Assembly: GCA_023418995.1 (NCBI GenBank)
Contig: JAEZYP010000005.1
Coordinates: 1 to 18,625, forward strand
Reading direction: 5' to 3'
From: Bacillota bacterium
GTDB taxonomy: Bacteria > Bacillota > Clostridia > Oscillospirales > Acutalibacteraceae
Length of the DNA: 18,625 bases
Shown here: piece by piece, positions 1 to 7,942 of the stretch
How positions within the stretch are numbered: position 1 is the stretch's first letter
Layout of the letters: every line of letters begins with the position of its first letter
Made by a program: the position numbers and the translations under genes
The notes under the pieces: generated by a model
Databases searched by the model: none
Told to the model about the DNA's origin: nothing
What the model saw: only the letters and a program-made list of their open reading frames with translations

Positions 1-26
1 TTGGTGGGCAGCTAGCTGCCCACCAA
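1..26. repeat. Perfect 26-bp palindrome at window edge
   Basis: Bases 1-13 are the exact reverse complement of bases 14-26. As RNA this would fold into an 11-bp GC-rich stem with a CTAG loop. No T-run follows on the + strand, and only TTTT precedes the arm when read on the - strand, so it is at best a weak terminator. It could be the end of an upstream gene's terminator, a REP-like element or a protein-binding site. The left flank is outside the window. Confidence 0.6.
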
Positions 27-375
27 AATCGCTCCAACAGTCTACCGATGCGCCCGCTTCGTTGGCTTTCTCCTGTTGAATTTCTTCATTCCTTTACCGT
101 CCAAAATGTTTGACAAACCTACAAATCACAGCAGAATTAAAACTGTATGCTACATAGTGTACCCCAACGGCATATGTTAACTCCCCCCGCTTCGTTATGC
201 CAATAAAGGTTTGCAATCCCCTTACCGGATATTTCCACATGGATAATCCGCGGGCTGACAGGTGTGCATGCAGGTTTTTGTTTACGCATTTTCGCCCAAA
301 CCCCTTGACAACACATTCCCGCTTTCAAGGATAATGAAATGCAACAAATTTCTATAATTTTGAACGTTTTCATCC
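27..375. other. Intergenic region upstream of galK, no convincing gene
   Basis: Short reading frames on the - strand here have no ribosome site or recognisable protein and run into the galK promoter, so none is called. Weak promoter-like pairs are present: TTGACA at 305-310 with GATAAT at 330-335 (19-bp spacer), and a TATAAT at 353-358 without a good -35. A 14-bp site at 359-372 (TTTGAACGTTTTCA) matches 12 of 14 positions of the Firmicute catabolite-responsive element consensus. It sits directly upstream of the galK -35 and could be a CcpA or LacI-family operator. Confidence 0.45.
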
Positions 376-404
376 TTGAATGTTATGATTTTAAGCGATA
401 GAAT
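376..404 (+). promoter_or_regulatory. Sigma-A promoter of the gal operon
   Basis: The -35 TTGAAT (376-381) and -10 TAGAAT (399-404) are separated by exactly 17 bp, close to the sigma-A consensus. The predicted transcript starts near 411 and leaves a leader of about 50 nt before galK. It is the best-placed promoter for galK-galT-galE. Confidence 0.75.
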
Positions 405-448
405 AAATTTATCGGATACACAGATAATACATAAATGTGATGAAAAAC

Positions 449-453
449 GGAGG
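449..453 (+). promoter_or_regulatory. Ribosome binding site that fixes the galK start
   Basis: GGAGG lies 7 nt before the ATG at 461. In-frame GTG (437) and ATG (440) codons lie upstream of or against this site and have no Shine-Dalgarno of their own, so translation most likely begins at 461. Confidence 0.8.
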
Positions 454-460
454 CAGACAT

Positions 461-1747
461 ATGCTGTCGTCAAAAGTAAAGCAATTCTTAATAGAAGGCA
501 AATACGACCGAAACCTTTCCTATCTTTATGTTTGTGATTCCATCAAAGCGGCGGATTACCGCAAAAGGCTGATTCTAGCCGTTGAAGCCTTTGAAGAGCT
601 TTATGGAACTGACCGGGATATCAGCGTTTTCAGCGCGCCGGGCAGAACGGAAATCTGCGGCAACCACACTGACCATCAGTGCGGGCGGGTACTTGCCGCG
701 AGCGTAAACCTTGATGTGATTGCCATCGTTTCCAAGAATGAGAGCAATATGATTCATATTAAATCTGAAGGTTACCGGATGGATGCGCTGAACGCCGCCG
801 CTGTTCAGGCAAGGCAGGAGGAGCGTAACTCTTCCATCTCGCTCATCCGGGGCATCGTCGCAAAATTCACCCAGCTTGGCTACCCTGTCGGCGGATTCGA
901 CGCTTACACCACCTCCAATGTTCTCAGCGGCTCCGGACTTTCCTCCTCCGCCGCTTTTGAGGTCCTGGTCGGTACAATCATAAACGACCTGTTCTGCAAT
1001 GGAAGGGAAAGCGCCGTAAGAATCGCGCAGATTGGGCAATACGCGGAAAATGTCTATTTTAACAAGCCCAGCGGTTTAATGGACCAAACGGCAAGCTCTG
1101 TTGGCGGATTTGTAATGATTGACTTTAAAGACCCGGAAACGCCAAAGGTAAGCCCGGTGCATTTTGATTTTGCAAAATGCGGATATACCCTCTGTATTAT
1201 TGATACAAGGGGAAGCCACGCGGACTTGACACCGGATTATGCCGCGATTCCGGATGAAATGAAGCAGGTAGCTGCCTTCTTCGGCAAACAGGTTCTCTCC
1301 GAGGTGGATGAGCGCGTGTTTTATTCCTCTTTATCCTCGTTGCGTAAAACAGTCGGTGACCGCTGCATACTGCGCGCAATGCACTACTACGCGGATAACG
1401 AGCGGGTGCTCGCAGAAGTCGCCGCGCTGAGAGAAAATCAGTTTGATGCTTTTCTGAAGCTGGTTAAAGAAAGCGGCCGCTCCTCCTACATGTATTTGCA
1501 GAATGTTTTTTCACCCACCCACGTACAGGAGCAGGGGGTTTCTCTGGCACTGGCTCTCTGCCAGAGGCTGCTGGAGGAAGCGGGCGGCGCCTACCGTGTT
1601 CATGGCGGAGGCTTTGCCGGAACCATTCAGGTTTTTGTCCCGACGAACCTATTGCCGGAATTTATTCCGGCAATAGAAGACGTACTGGGGAAAGGAGCCT
1701 GCCACACGCTTTCCATCCGACCGGTGGGCGGAACAAAACTGATTTAA
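461..1747 (+). CDS. galK: Galactokinase
   Basis: This is a 428-residue GHMP-family kinase that phosphorylates galactose at C1 with ATP, the first committed step of the Leloir pathway, in the cytoplasm. The N-terminal galactokinase signature is a variant form, GRTEICGNHTDH, at residues 61-72. The ATP-binding GSGLSSSA loop is at 157-164. The catalytic aspartate is in GLMDQT (Asp208). A late glycine-rich HGGGFAGT motif matches GHMP motif 3. At 428 residues it is longer than the roughly 390 of classical galactokinases, mostly through its N-terminus. Identity is supported by galT and galE directly downstream. The 73-bp gap to galT contains a small hairpin. The signature deviates from the textbook GRxNxIGEHTDY, so another GHMP sugar kinase cannot be wholly excluded, but context makes galactokinase much the best call. 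Confidence 0.93.
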   Translation: MLSSKVKQFLIEGKYDRNLSYLYVCDSIKAADYRKRLILAVEAFEELYGTDRDISVFSAPGRTEICGNHTDHQCGRVLAASVNLDVIAIVSKNESNMIHIKSEGYRMDALNAAAVQARQEERNSSISLIRGIVAKFTQLGYPVGGFDAYTTSNVLSGSGLSSSAAFEVLVGTIINDLFCNGRESAVRIAQIGQYAENVYFNKPSGLMDQTASSVGGFVMIDFKDPETPKVSPVHFDFAKCGYTLCIIDTRGSHADLTPDYAAIPDEMKQVAAFFGKQVLSEVDERVFYSSLSSLRKTVGDRCILRAMHYYADNERVLAEVAALRENQFDAFLKLVKESGRSSYMYLQNVFSPTHVQEQGVSLALALCQRLLEEAGGAYRVHGGGFAGTIQVFVPTNLLPEFIPAIEDVLGKGACHTLSIRPVGGTKLI

Positions 1748-1767
1748 TGATAGGATCACAAACCGCG

Positions 1768-1797
1768 CTCTGCCATGGGAATGAAGCTGCGGCAGAG
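1768..1797 (+). other. Intercistronic stem-loop between galK and galT
   Basis: CTCTGCC (1768-1774) pairs perfectly with GGCAGAG (1791-1797) across a 16-nt loop. No T-run follows, so it is not an obvious terminator. It may protect or process the galK-galT message. Seven base pairs is modest, so function is uncertain. Confidence 0.4.
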
Positions 1798-1820
1798 AGG
1801 ATATTACTGGAGGTTTCATA

Positions 1821-2792
1821 ATGGCTGAACTCAGATGGCACCCATTGATTAAGGACTGGATTATGATTGCATCGAACCGGCAGGGGCGCCCGCAAATGCC
1901 GAAGGATTTTTGCCCGTTCTGCCCCAGCTTCGGCAAGGTACCCGATTATGAGGTAATGGAATACGACAACGATTTTCCGGCGCTTTCGCAGAACCCGCCC
2001 GAGCCGGACGACGTTTCGACCGATTTTTTCAAAGTAAAGCCCAGCTACGGCAAATGCGAGGTAATCCTTTATTCTCCCGGTCACACCGTTACCATGCCGG
2101 AATTATCTGAAGAACATATGAAAAAGCTTGTTGATTTGTGGTGCGAACGTTTTCGGGCAATCAGCGGAGATCCAAAAATAAAGTATGTATTTCTATTTGA
2201 AAACCGGGGTGAGATGGTTGGCGTTACCATGCCTCATCCCCACGGTCAAATCTACGGCTACCCCTTTCTTCCAAAAAAGCTTGAGCTTGAAACTTCCGCG
2301 GCAAAAGAGTATTATATGGAAAAGCATACCTGCCTGTTCTGCGATATGCTGAAGAATGAAGAGAAGGAAAACAAGCGCATCATTTTTAGCAATGAGCATT
2401 TTACGGTATTTCTGCCGTTCTTCACCGAGTATCCGTACGGTGTTTACATTATGTCCAACCGTCACGCGCAATATATAACGGATTTTACGGAGGAAGAAAA
2501 ATCCGCCCTCGGCGTTACCATCCGGGATACCTGCGGCATGCTCGACAGCCTGTTTGGATTCCGTTTCCCCTATATGATGTGTATGCACAATGCTCCGGTC
2601 AACATGGGGGATTTTTCCGAAGATTATCACTTCCATATTGAGTTCTTCCCCCCGATGAGAAGCGGAGACAAGCAGAAATTCAACGCTTCCAGCGAAACAG
2701 GCGCGTGGGCCAGCTGCAACCCGACCTGCCCCGAGGAAACCTCTGAGGAGCTCCGCGAGGCCTATCAACGATATAAGGAGAAAAAGGCATGA
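1821..2792 (+). CDS. galT: Galactose-1-phosphate uridylyltransferase (class I, HIT fold)
   Basis: This 323-residue enzyme exchanges UMP between UDP-glucose and galactose-1-phosphate, giving UDP-galactose and glucose-1-phosphate. The active-site HPHGQ motif is at residues 139-143, with His141 the predicted uridylylated nucleophile. Cys31 and Cys34 (CPFC), His88 and His139 correspond to the zinc site of the E. coli enzyme. A second half-site ends in a YHFHIEF segment near the C-terminus, typical of class I GalT. It is a little shorter than the 348-residue E. coli protein but has both HIT halves. GGAGG lies before the ATG. The stop codon overlaps the galE start in an ATGA, so the two are translationally coupled. 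Confidence 0.95.
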   Translation: MAELRWHPLIKDWIMIASNRQGRPQMPKDFCPFCPSFGKVPDYEVMEYDNDFPALSQNPPEPDDVSTDFFKVKPSYGKCEVILYSPGHTVTMPELSEEHMKKLVDLWCERFRAISGDPKIKYVFLFENRGEMVGVTMPHPHGQIYGYPFLPKKLELETSAAKEYYMEKHTCLFCDMLKNEEKENKRIIFSNEHFTVFLPFFTEYPYGVYIMSNRHAQYITDFTEEEKSALGVTIRDTCGMLDSLFGFRFPYMMCMHNAPVNMGDFSEDYHFHIEFFPPMRSGDKQKFNASSETGAWASCNPTCPEETSEELREAYQRYKEKKA

Positions 2793-3790
2793 GAGTATTA
2801 GTCACCGGCGGCGCCGGATATATCGGCTCCCACACCTGTGTGGAGCTTCTTAACAGCGGTCATGAAATCGTCATTATGGACAATTACAGCAATTCCTCCC
2901 CCGAGGTAATCGGCTTCATTGAAAAGCTGACCGGCAAAACGTTCCCGTATTATGAATGCGACCTTCTCGATTACGACGGCTTCGAAAAGATTTTTGAAGA
3001 AAACCGGATTGATGCGGTCATTCATTTCGCGGGTCTGAAGGCAGTCGGTGAATCCGTCAGCAAGCCGCTGGAGTATTACCACAACAATATTACCGGAACC
3101 CTGAACCTGCTGCGCCTGATGAAAAAACACGGCGTACGCAGGCTGGTATTCAGCTCCTCGGCGACCGTTTACGGCATGAACAATACCGCGCCATTCCACG
3201 AGGATATGCCGCTTTCCGCCACCAACCCCTACGGTTCCACCAAGCTGATGATTGAAAACATCCTGAAGGACCTCTGCTTTGCTGAAAAAGACTGGAAGGT
3301 CGCGCTCCTTCGCTACTTCAATCCGATCGGCGCGCACGCAAGCGGACTCATCGGCGAAAATCCGAATGGAATCCCGAACAACCTGATGCCCTATATCATG
3401 AAGGTTGCTGTTGGCGTGCTGCCCTGTTTAAGCGTTTACGGCGATGATTACCCGACGCCGGACGGCACCGGAGTCCGTGATTACATTCATGTCTGTGATC
3501 TTGCCGAAGGGCACCTGAAGGCGCTGGAAAGGCTTGACCGTTTTGAAGGCGCACAGGCCTATAACCTCGGAACCGGCAACGGCAGCAGCGTTCTTGATGT
3601 GGTGCACGCGTTCGAGAAGGCCAGCGGCAAAAAGGTCAATTACAAGCTTGCACCGCGCAGACCTGGCGATATCGCCGAATGCTACGCGGATGTCAGCAAG
3701 GCAAAAAAAGAGCTCGGCTGGGAAGCGCATTACAGTCTGGATGACATGTGCCGCGACAGCTGGAATTTTATCCATAAAAAAAGCAAATAA
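2789..3790 (+). CDS. galE: UDP-glucose 4-epimerase
   Basis: This 333-residue extended short-chain dehydrogenase/reductase interconverts UDP-galactose and UDP-glucose with tightly bound NAD, and so regenerates the co-substrate of GalT. The NAD-binding GGAGYIG motif is at residues 7-13. The catalytic triad fits Ser124 (in SSSATVYG), Tyr148 and Lys152 (in NPYGSTK), almost the same numbering as the E. coli enzyme. Length is standard. The start overlaps the galT stop by 4 bp, with AAGGAG just upstream. It is the last gene of the operon and is followed by a strong terminator about 30 bp downstream. Confidence 0.96.
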   Translation: MRVLVTGGAGYIGSHTCVELLNSGHEIVIMDNYSNSSPEVIGFIEKLTGKTFPYYECDLLDYDGFEKIFEENRIDAVIHFAGLKAVGESVSKPLEYYHNNITGTLNLLRLMKKHGVRRLVFSSSATVYGMNNTAPFHEDMPLSATNPYGSTKLMIENILKDLCFAEKDWKVALLRYFNPIGAHASGLIGENPNGIPNNLMPYIMKVAVGVLPCLSVYGDDYPTPDGTGVRDYIHVCDLAEGHLKALERLDRFEGAQAYNLGTGNGSSVLDVVHAFEKASGKKVNYKLAPRRPGDIAECYADVSKAKKELGWEAHYSLDDMCRDSWNFIHKKSK

Positions 3791-3820
3791 GCAGTCCGCC
3801 GCGCGGCTTCCCTTTCCCGA

Positions 3821-3853
3821 AAAAGACTCCTCCAATTATTGGAGGAGTCTTTT
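3821..3853. terminator. Bidirectional rho-independent terminator
   Basis: A perfect 13-bp stem (3821-3833 with 3841-3853) has a 7-nt loop. It is flanked by five A's on the left and five T's on the right, so it can end transcription from both sides. It closes the gal operon and is the only clear terminator for the opposing mgl/regulator block, whose last stop codon is 4050. Confidence 0.92.
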
Positions 3854-4049
3854 TCTATAGGCGTTGAAGCATATCATCGGCTTAAAATTTCTGCGCGCAC
3901 TCGGCGAAATTCTATAGTGATTAACTTTAAAAACGGCTCCGTATTTGTGCGTGTGTTTTTCGTGACACAGGCGGACGACGAAACCAGGCTGTCATCTGAC
4001 GGGGAAGACAACGAAGCAGCACGAGAAACAGACCGTAAAGACGGGTGAT

Positions 4050-5102
4050 TTATGAACGCAATTCCTCCAAAGCCTTTTGCAGGTTTTGCTTTGTGACCGT
4101 CCAATACGGAATCCGCACATAATGGCGGTTCCCCGTATCCGAGGAGGATACTCCCTCACTTCCCGAAGAAAGGGAATAGGATAAATCAAAAATCGCTTTT
4201 GCCTGTCCCTTCGCATCGTTAAACACCGAACCGTAAAGCGTTCCGTCGTCAATTGCCTTTAAGCCGTTCTGTGTGGCGTCCACGCCCACAATGACCGGTT
4301 TTAAATTACGCCCGCTGTCTTTGAGGGCGTCAATTGCACCAAGCGCCATATCGTCGTTGTTACTGAACACCACCTCGATGCGGTCTCCGTATTTTTCAAT
4401 CCATTGCACCATCTTTGCCGTTCCCTGTGCACGCTGCCAGTTAGCCGTATCGTTCGCCAGCTTTTCCACGGAAATCCCCGCACTGGTTACCGCCTTAATG
4501 GAATACTCCGTGCGCAGAAGTGCGTCCTGATGCTCCTGCTCGCCTTCGAGCATGACATACTGGATTTTTCCGTCGCCGTTTTTGTCAATAAGCCTTTTGT
4601 CCCTACGGTAGGCATCCACGATAATTTCGCCCTCTAGCCTTCCGGATTCCGCCGCGTCTGCCCCTATATAGTACGCACGGTTCCAGAGTCTCAGGTCTTC
4701 TTCAACCGGTTCGCGGTTAAAGAAGATTACCGGCACATTTGCCGCCTTTGCCTTATCCACAATCACGGCGGCGGCGGTGCGGTCTACCATATTCACGCAT
4801 ACGACATCGTAATTCTGCGCGATAAAGCTGTCTACCTGATCGGTCTGGAGTGCCTGGCTGGACTGTCCATCGACAATATTCACGGTAATTTTTTTGCCGC
4901 TCTGGATTTCCTTATCCTTCGCGGCCTGCTCTATAAATGTGCAGAGGCTGGAGATAAAGGTGTCGTCCTTGCGGTATACCGCAACACCAATTTTTATGGT
5001 TTCTACCTTCGAGCCTCCCTGCCCCGCTGAGCATGCCTGCAAGGGCAAAAGAAGCCCAGCCAGTAAAAAAAGAAGCGCCGTTGCCTGAATGATTCGTTTC
5101 AT
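4050..5102 (-). CDS. Second MglB-like galactose/glucose-binding lipoprotein
   Basis: This 350-residue extracytoplasmic sugar-binding protein has a signal peptide ending in a lipobox (LQAC, Cys at about residue 24), so it should be lipid-anchored on the outer face of the membrane. It is clearly paralogous to the mglB product of the same cluster. It keeps the positions that bind sugar in E. coli GBP: the DDTF motif, Asn in VNMVD, His/Asp/Arg in EHQDALLR, Trp in DTANW, Asn in NNDD, Asp in GVDA and Asn in FND. It also keeps the EF-hand-like calcium loop DKNGDGKIQ. Its start has AAGGAGG upstream, 11 bp after the preceding binding-protein gene. Being at the far end of the kinase operon rather than beside the permease, it may feed ligand to the sensor or serve as an alternative transporter subunit. 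Ligand family is well supported; the sensing role is inference. Confidence 0.85.
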   Translation of the reverse strand: MKRIIQATALLFLLAGLLLPLQACSAGQGGSKVETIKIGVAVYRKDDTFISSLCTFIEQAAKDKEIQSGKKITVNIVDGQSSQALQTDQVDSFIAQNYDVVCVNMVDRTAAAVIVDKAKAANVPVIFFNREPVEEDLRLWNRAYYIGADAAESGRLEGEIIVDAYRRDKRLIDKNGDGKIQYVMLEGEQEHQDALLRTEYSIKAVTSAGISVEKLANDTANWQRAQGTAKMVQWIEKYGDRIEVVFSNNDDMALGAIDALKDSGRNLKPVIVGVDATQNGLKAIDDGTLYGSVFNDAKGQAKAIFDLSYSLSSGSEGVSSSDTGNRHYVRIPYWTVTKQNLQKALEELRS

Positions 5103-5113
5103 AAAAGTCCTCC

Positions 5114-6085
5114 TTATCTTACAAAGGGGAAAAGCAGCCGCTGATTATCGGAATTATACATATTATCATGGTCTACAATCGCAAAATTAATTACGCGGTT
5201 GAGATCCTGCTTCTTATTGATGTGGTTTACAGCGGACTGGATGCTAAGATAACCCAGATTATATTCATTTTCAACACCGATAGAATTAATGACCTGCTCT
5301 TCCAGCAGAGACACCACCGTGTTGGTTCTGCCCAGACCGAATATCTGTACCCTACGCGCCGTAGTCTTCATCAGGTCGCGCTGCGCACGGCCCACCGCCT
5401 CCAGCGTGGCACCGTCCATTGCGATAACCGTTTCTGCCTTACTGCTCCTTAGCTGTGTTTTCGCGGTCTCGTAGGCCTCCTGCGGATCGTCCGGCATATC
5501 CCAGTACTCGATATCTCCGTTATTTTCTCCAAGCTCCGAAAGAATTCCCTGAAAACGCTGGCGAATATTACTGCAACCCATACTGTTGCGCAGAATTGCG
5601 ATTCTTCCGTTCCTCTGGCTGACCAGAACCAGTTTTTTTGCCAGCGCCTGTCCCAGCCCATAGTTATCGCAGGAAACATTCGGCAAATTCTTAATGCTGT
5701 CCACCGTGGACTGCATGGTCACCACCGGTACGCTTTTCTGCGCCTTAACAATCGTGTCCTTCAGAACATCCGGATTCGCGGGCGCGATTACAATCGCACT
5801 CGCGCCGTTGTTGATTTCACGCTGCATCAATGTAACCTGTTCCTGTGAATTGTTTTCAGCGGATAAAGCGACAAAGCTGACCTCTACATTCATATCCTTT
5901 GCCGCCTGATCAATTCCCTGGCGGATTGTCGTCCAGCTTTCGGTGCTCTTTCCCCGGATAATCACAGATATCTCATAGGGGTTACTGCTCTTTTTTTCCA
6001 GAAAGCTGTCGCGGTTGACAAACAGGAACAGTAGGGAAAACGCCAGGAAAACCAAAAGGAAGATCAGTAATCGCTTTCTTGTCAT
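5114..6085 (-). CDS. Membrane-anchored periplasmic-binding-like protein, putative sensor subunit
   Basis: This 323-residue protein has a single N-terminal hydrophobic segment at about residues 5-23 and no lipobox cysteine, followed by a type I periplasmic-binding fold of the ribose/xylose/galactose group (Peripla_BP_4-like). The hydrophobic stretch looks like an uncleaved anchor. It lacks the set of GBP ligand residues seen in the two MglB-like proteins, so its ligand is not predictable. Its ATG overlaps the sensor-kinase stop by 4 bp (ATGA), so the two are translationally coupled and probably made in step. By analogy with XylFII of Clostridium beijerinckii, which is membrane-tethered and acts with LytS/YesN, it is likely an extracytoplasmic signal-receiving partner of the kinase. 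The fold is well supported; the role is inferred. Confidence 0.78.
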   Translation of the reverse strand: MTRKRLLIFLLVFLAFSLLFLFVNRDSFLEKKSSNPYEISVIIRGKSTESWTTIRQGIDQAAKDMNVEVSFVALSAENNSQEQVTLMQREINNGASAIVIAPANPDVLKDTIVKAQKSVPVVTMQSTVDSIKNLPNVSCDNYGLGQALAKKLVLVSQRNGRIAILRNSMGCSNIRQRFQGILSELGENNGDIEYWDMPDDPQEAYETAKTQLRSSKAETVIAMDGATLEAVGRAQRDLMKTTARRVQIFGLGRTNTVVSLLEEQVINSIGVENEYNLGYLSIQSAVNHINKKQDLNRVINFAIVDHDNMYNSDNQRLLFPFVR

Positions 6086-7908
6086 TTTACCCCATCCTCC
6101 TTGCCTAAATCCAGTTCTTCGAGCGTTTTCACAGGCAAATGGATGCGGGCCGTCGTGCCCTCATCCGGCTCGCTGTAAATCGAAAGACCGTATTCTCCTC
6201 CGAAATAGAGCTGAATCCTTTCATTTACATTTTTCAGCCCGATGCCGGAGCCCTTTCCCCGTTCCTTTGCGGTATCCTTGGTAAGCAGGGAATCCGCCTG
6301 CTCCTGAGTCATCCCCAGACCGTTATCAATAATATCAATGTATAGCTCACTTTCTTTTCGGTAAGCCTTGACCGTGATTTCTCCGTCACCCATCATAAAT
6401 TCCATGCCGTGGTAAATGGCGTTTTCCACCAAGGGCTGAATAATCAGCTTGATTGTGGCGCATTTCAGAATGCCCGGTTGCGCGTCAATATCAAAGCTGA
6501 ACTTGTTCTTGTAACGCATTTTTTGGATGGTCAGGTAATTTCTCACATGCTCCAGCTCATCGGCTACCGTTATGATATTTTTTCCCTTCGAGAGGCTGAT
6601 GCGGAACAACCTGGCGAGCGCCGTTACCATGGTCACCGCGCCCTCATAGCGCTCGTTTTCAATCATCCAGACAATGGAATCCAGCGCGTTATACAGAAAA
6701 TGGGGGTTAATCTGCGACTGAAGCGCGTCAAGCTCACTCTTCCGCTTGGATTCCTGCTCCATTACGATATCGTCCATCAGGCTGCGCATCTGGTTTACCA
6801 TGGAATGGATGGTGCTTGCGAGATGCTGCACCTCGTAAGAACCGGAGCCAAAATGGTCAACATTGATATCGTTGAGGGTTCCGTTTTCGATATCCTTAAC
6901 GGAGTGCTCCAGCTCCTGAATGGGATACGCAATGCGGGAGGAGAGAAACATATTGACGAAGACCAGCAAAAAAATCGCGAATAAAACAAAGAACAGCGCG
7001 AAAAGCTGAAGCTGATAATAATTTGAGGTAATATCCGTCATAGGGGTAACCGCAATAATCTTCCAGCCGGTATAGCCCGCAGTTTTCACCGTGACGAGAC
7101 GCTGTTCGCCCTGAAAGGTCTCTTTGTGGTTCCCGTCGTCATACTGCGAGGCGGCAATATTATTTTCCTGCGCCAGATTGGAATAAATCAGTTGCTGGCG
7201 CGGATGGTAAATAATTTCGCCGTCTCCGTTAATCAGGTAAATATAGCCGGATTCTCCCAAATCAACGTTCTTGCAGATCTGCTCGATTCCGCTGAAATTC
7301 ATATCCACCAGCAGAACACCGTGCGCTATGGAGCCGGCATTGGTCAGCTCTACCGCGCGGCTGAGCGAAACCACCCAGCGGTACTTGTTGTCGGGGTCCA
7401 CAAACAGGTTCTGCACATGGGGCGTGGAAAAGTGGCAGTTCTCGATCTTCCGCTTCGCGTTGATAAACCAGTTCTGGTCCACCACACCCGCCGAGGGCTT
7501 GAGCTGGTTCAGCGGCTCGGCGGCAATGACCTTTCCTTCGCCGGAAAACACCCCGATGCTGATGAGCAGGTCGCGATTGGTCTCGTAGAGCAGGCTCATA
7601 TCGCCGCTGATGTTGTCGGTCGCCAAATCCGCGTTTTTAATGACACGGTAATACATCGAATCGGAAATTCGGAGCATATTTCGCAGATAGGTATCGAGAT
7701 TCAGGTTTACCTGATTGACCATACGGGAGCTGTCCGCCGCCGCCATATGCTCGGAGGATTCGACGAACCGCAGATAAAGGAACGCCGAAACCATAATCAT
7801 TCCGATGACCGCCACAGCGGTAAAGGTAAGCGAAATGGTAAATTGCAAGCTTCGCTTCCGGAAAAAGTGCTTCGACTTTTTATAAAAATTTTGAAAATTG
7901 TTCCGCAT
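6082..7908 (-). CDS. YesM-type sensor histidine kinase
   Basis: This 608-residue membrane kinase belongs to the Gram-positive sugar-sensing family with a His_kinase (PF06580-like) domain. Order: TM1 at about 25-47, a large extracytoplasmic Cache-like sensor at about 50-297, TM2 at about 300-322, a HAMP linker at about 323-380, then the phosphoacceptor motif QSQINPHFLYNALD with His403. The ATPase domain shows an N box (QPLVENAIYHG), a G1 box (DNGLGM) and a G2 box (GSGIGLKNVNERI). It follows the response regulator by 34 bp and is coupled by a 4-bp overlap to a membrane-anchored binding protein. It probably phosphorylates the adjacent YesN-type regulator in response to galactose or a related sugar. 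The specific signal is inferred from the neighbours. Confidence 0.92.
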   Translation of the reverse strand: MRNNFQNFYKKSKHFFRKRSLQFTISLTFTAVAVIGMIMVSAFLYLRFVESSEHMAAADSSRMVNQVNLNLDTYLRNMLRISDSMYYRVIKNADLATDNISGDMSLLYETNRDLLISIGVFSGEGKVIAAEPLNQLKPSAGVVDQNWFINAKRKIENCHFSTPHVQNLFVDPDNKYRWVVSLSRAVELTNAGSIAHGVLLVDMNFSGIEQICKNVDLGESGYIYLINGDGEIIYHPRQQLIYSNLAQENNIAASQYDDGNHKETFQGEQRLVTVKTAGYTGWKIIAVTPMTDITSNYYQLQLFALFFVLFAIFLLVFVNMFLSSRIAYPIQELEHSVKDIENGTLNDINVDHFGSGSYEVQHLASTIHSMVNQMRSLMDDIVMEQESKRKSELDALQSQINPHFLYNALDSIVWMIENERYEGAVTMVTALARLFRISLSKGKNIITVADELEHVRNYLTIQKMRYKNKFSFDIDAQPGILKCATIKLIIQPLVENAIYHGMEFMMGDGEITVKAYRKESELYIDIIDNGLGMTQEQADSLLTKDTAKERGKGSGIGLKNVNERIQLYFGGEYGLSIYSEPDEGTTARIHLPVKTLEELDLGKEDGVK

Positions 7909-7942
7909 ACTGTAACCCTGTCCTTATAACGCCTTTGCAGAC

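Noticed and set aside
110..138. Promoter from TTGACA at 110-115
   Set aside because: No acceptable -10 lies at 16-18 bp, and no gene follows within a reasonable distance.
137..473. Two short - strand reading frames upstream of galK
   Set aside because: They have no ribosome site, match no recognisable protein and overlap the galK promoter and start.
3854..4049. Open frames on both strands between the gal terminator and the last binding-protein gene (for example 3839-4048 + and 3874-4104 -)
   Set aside because: The + frame begins inside the terminator with no promoter or ribosome site, and the - frame overlaps the end of the binding-protein gene out of frame. Neither resembles a known protein, so a decayed remnant cannot be shown.
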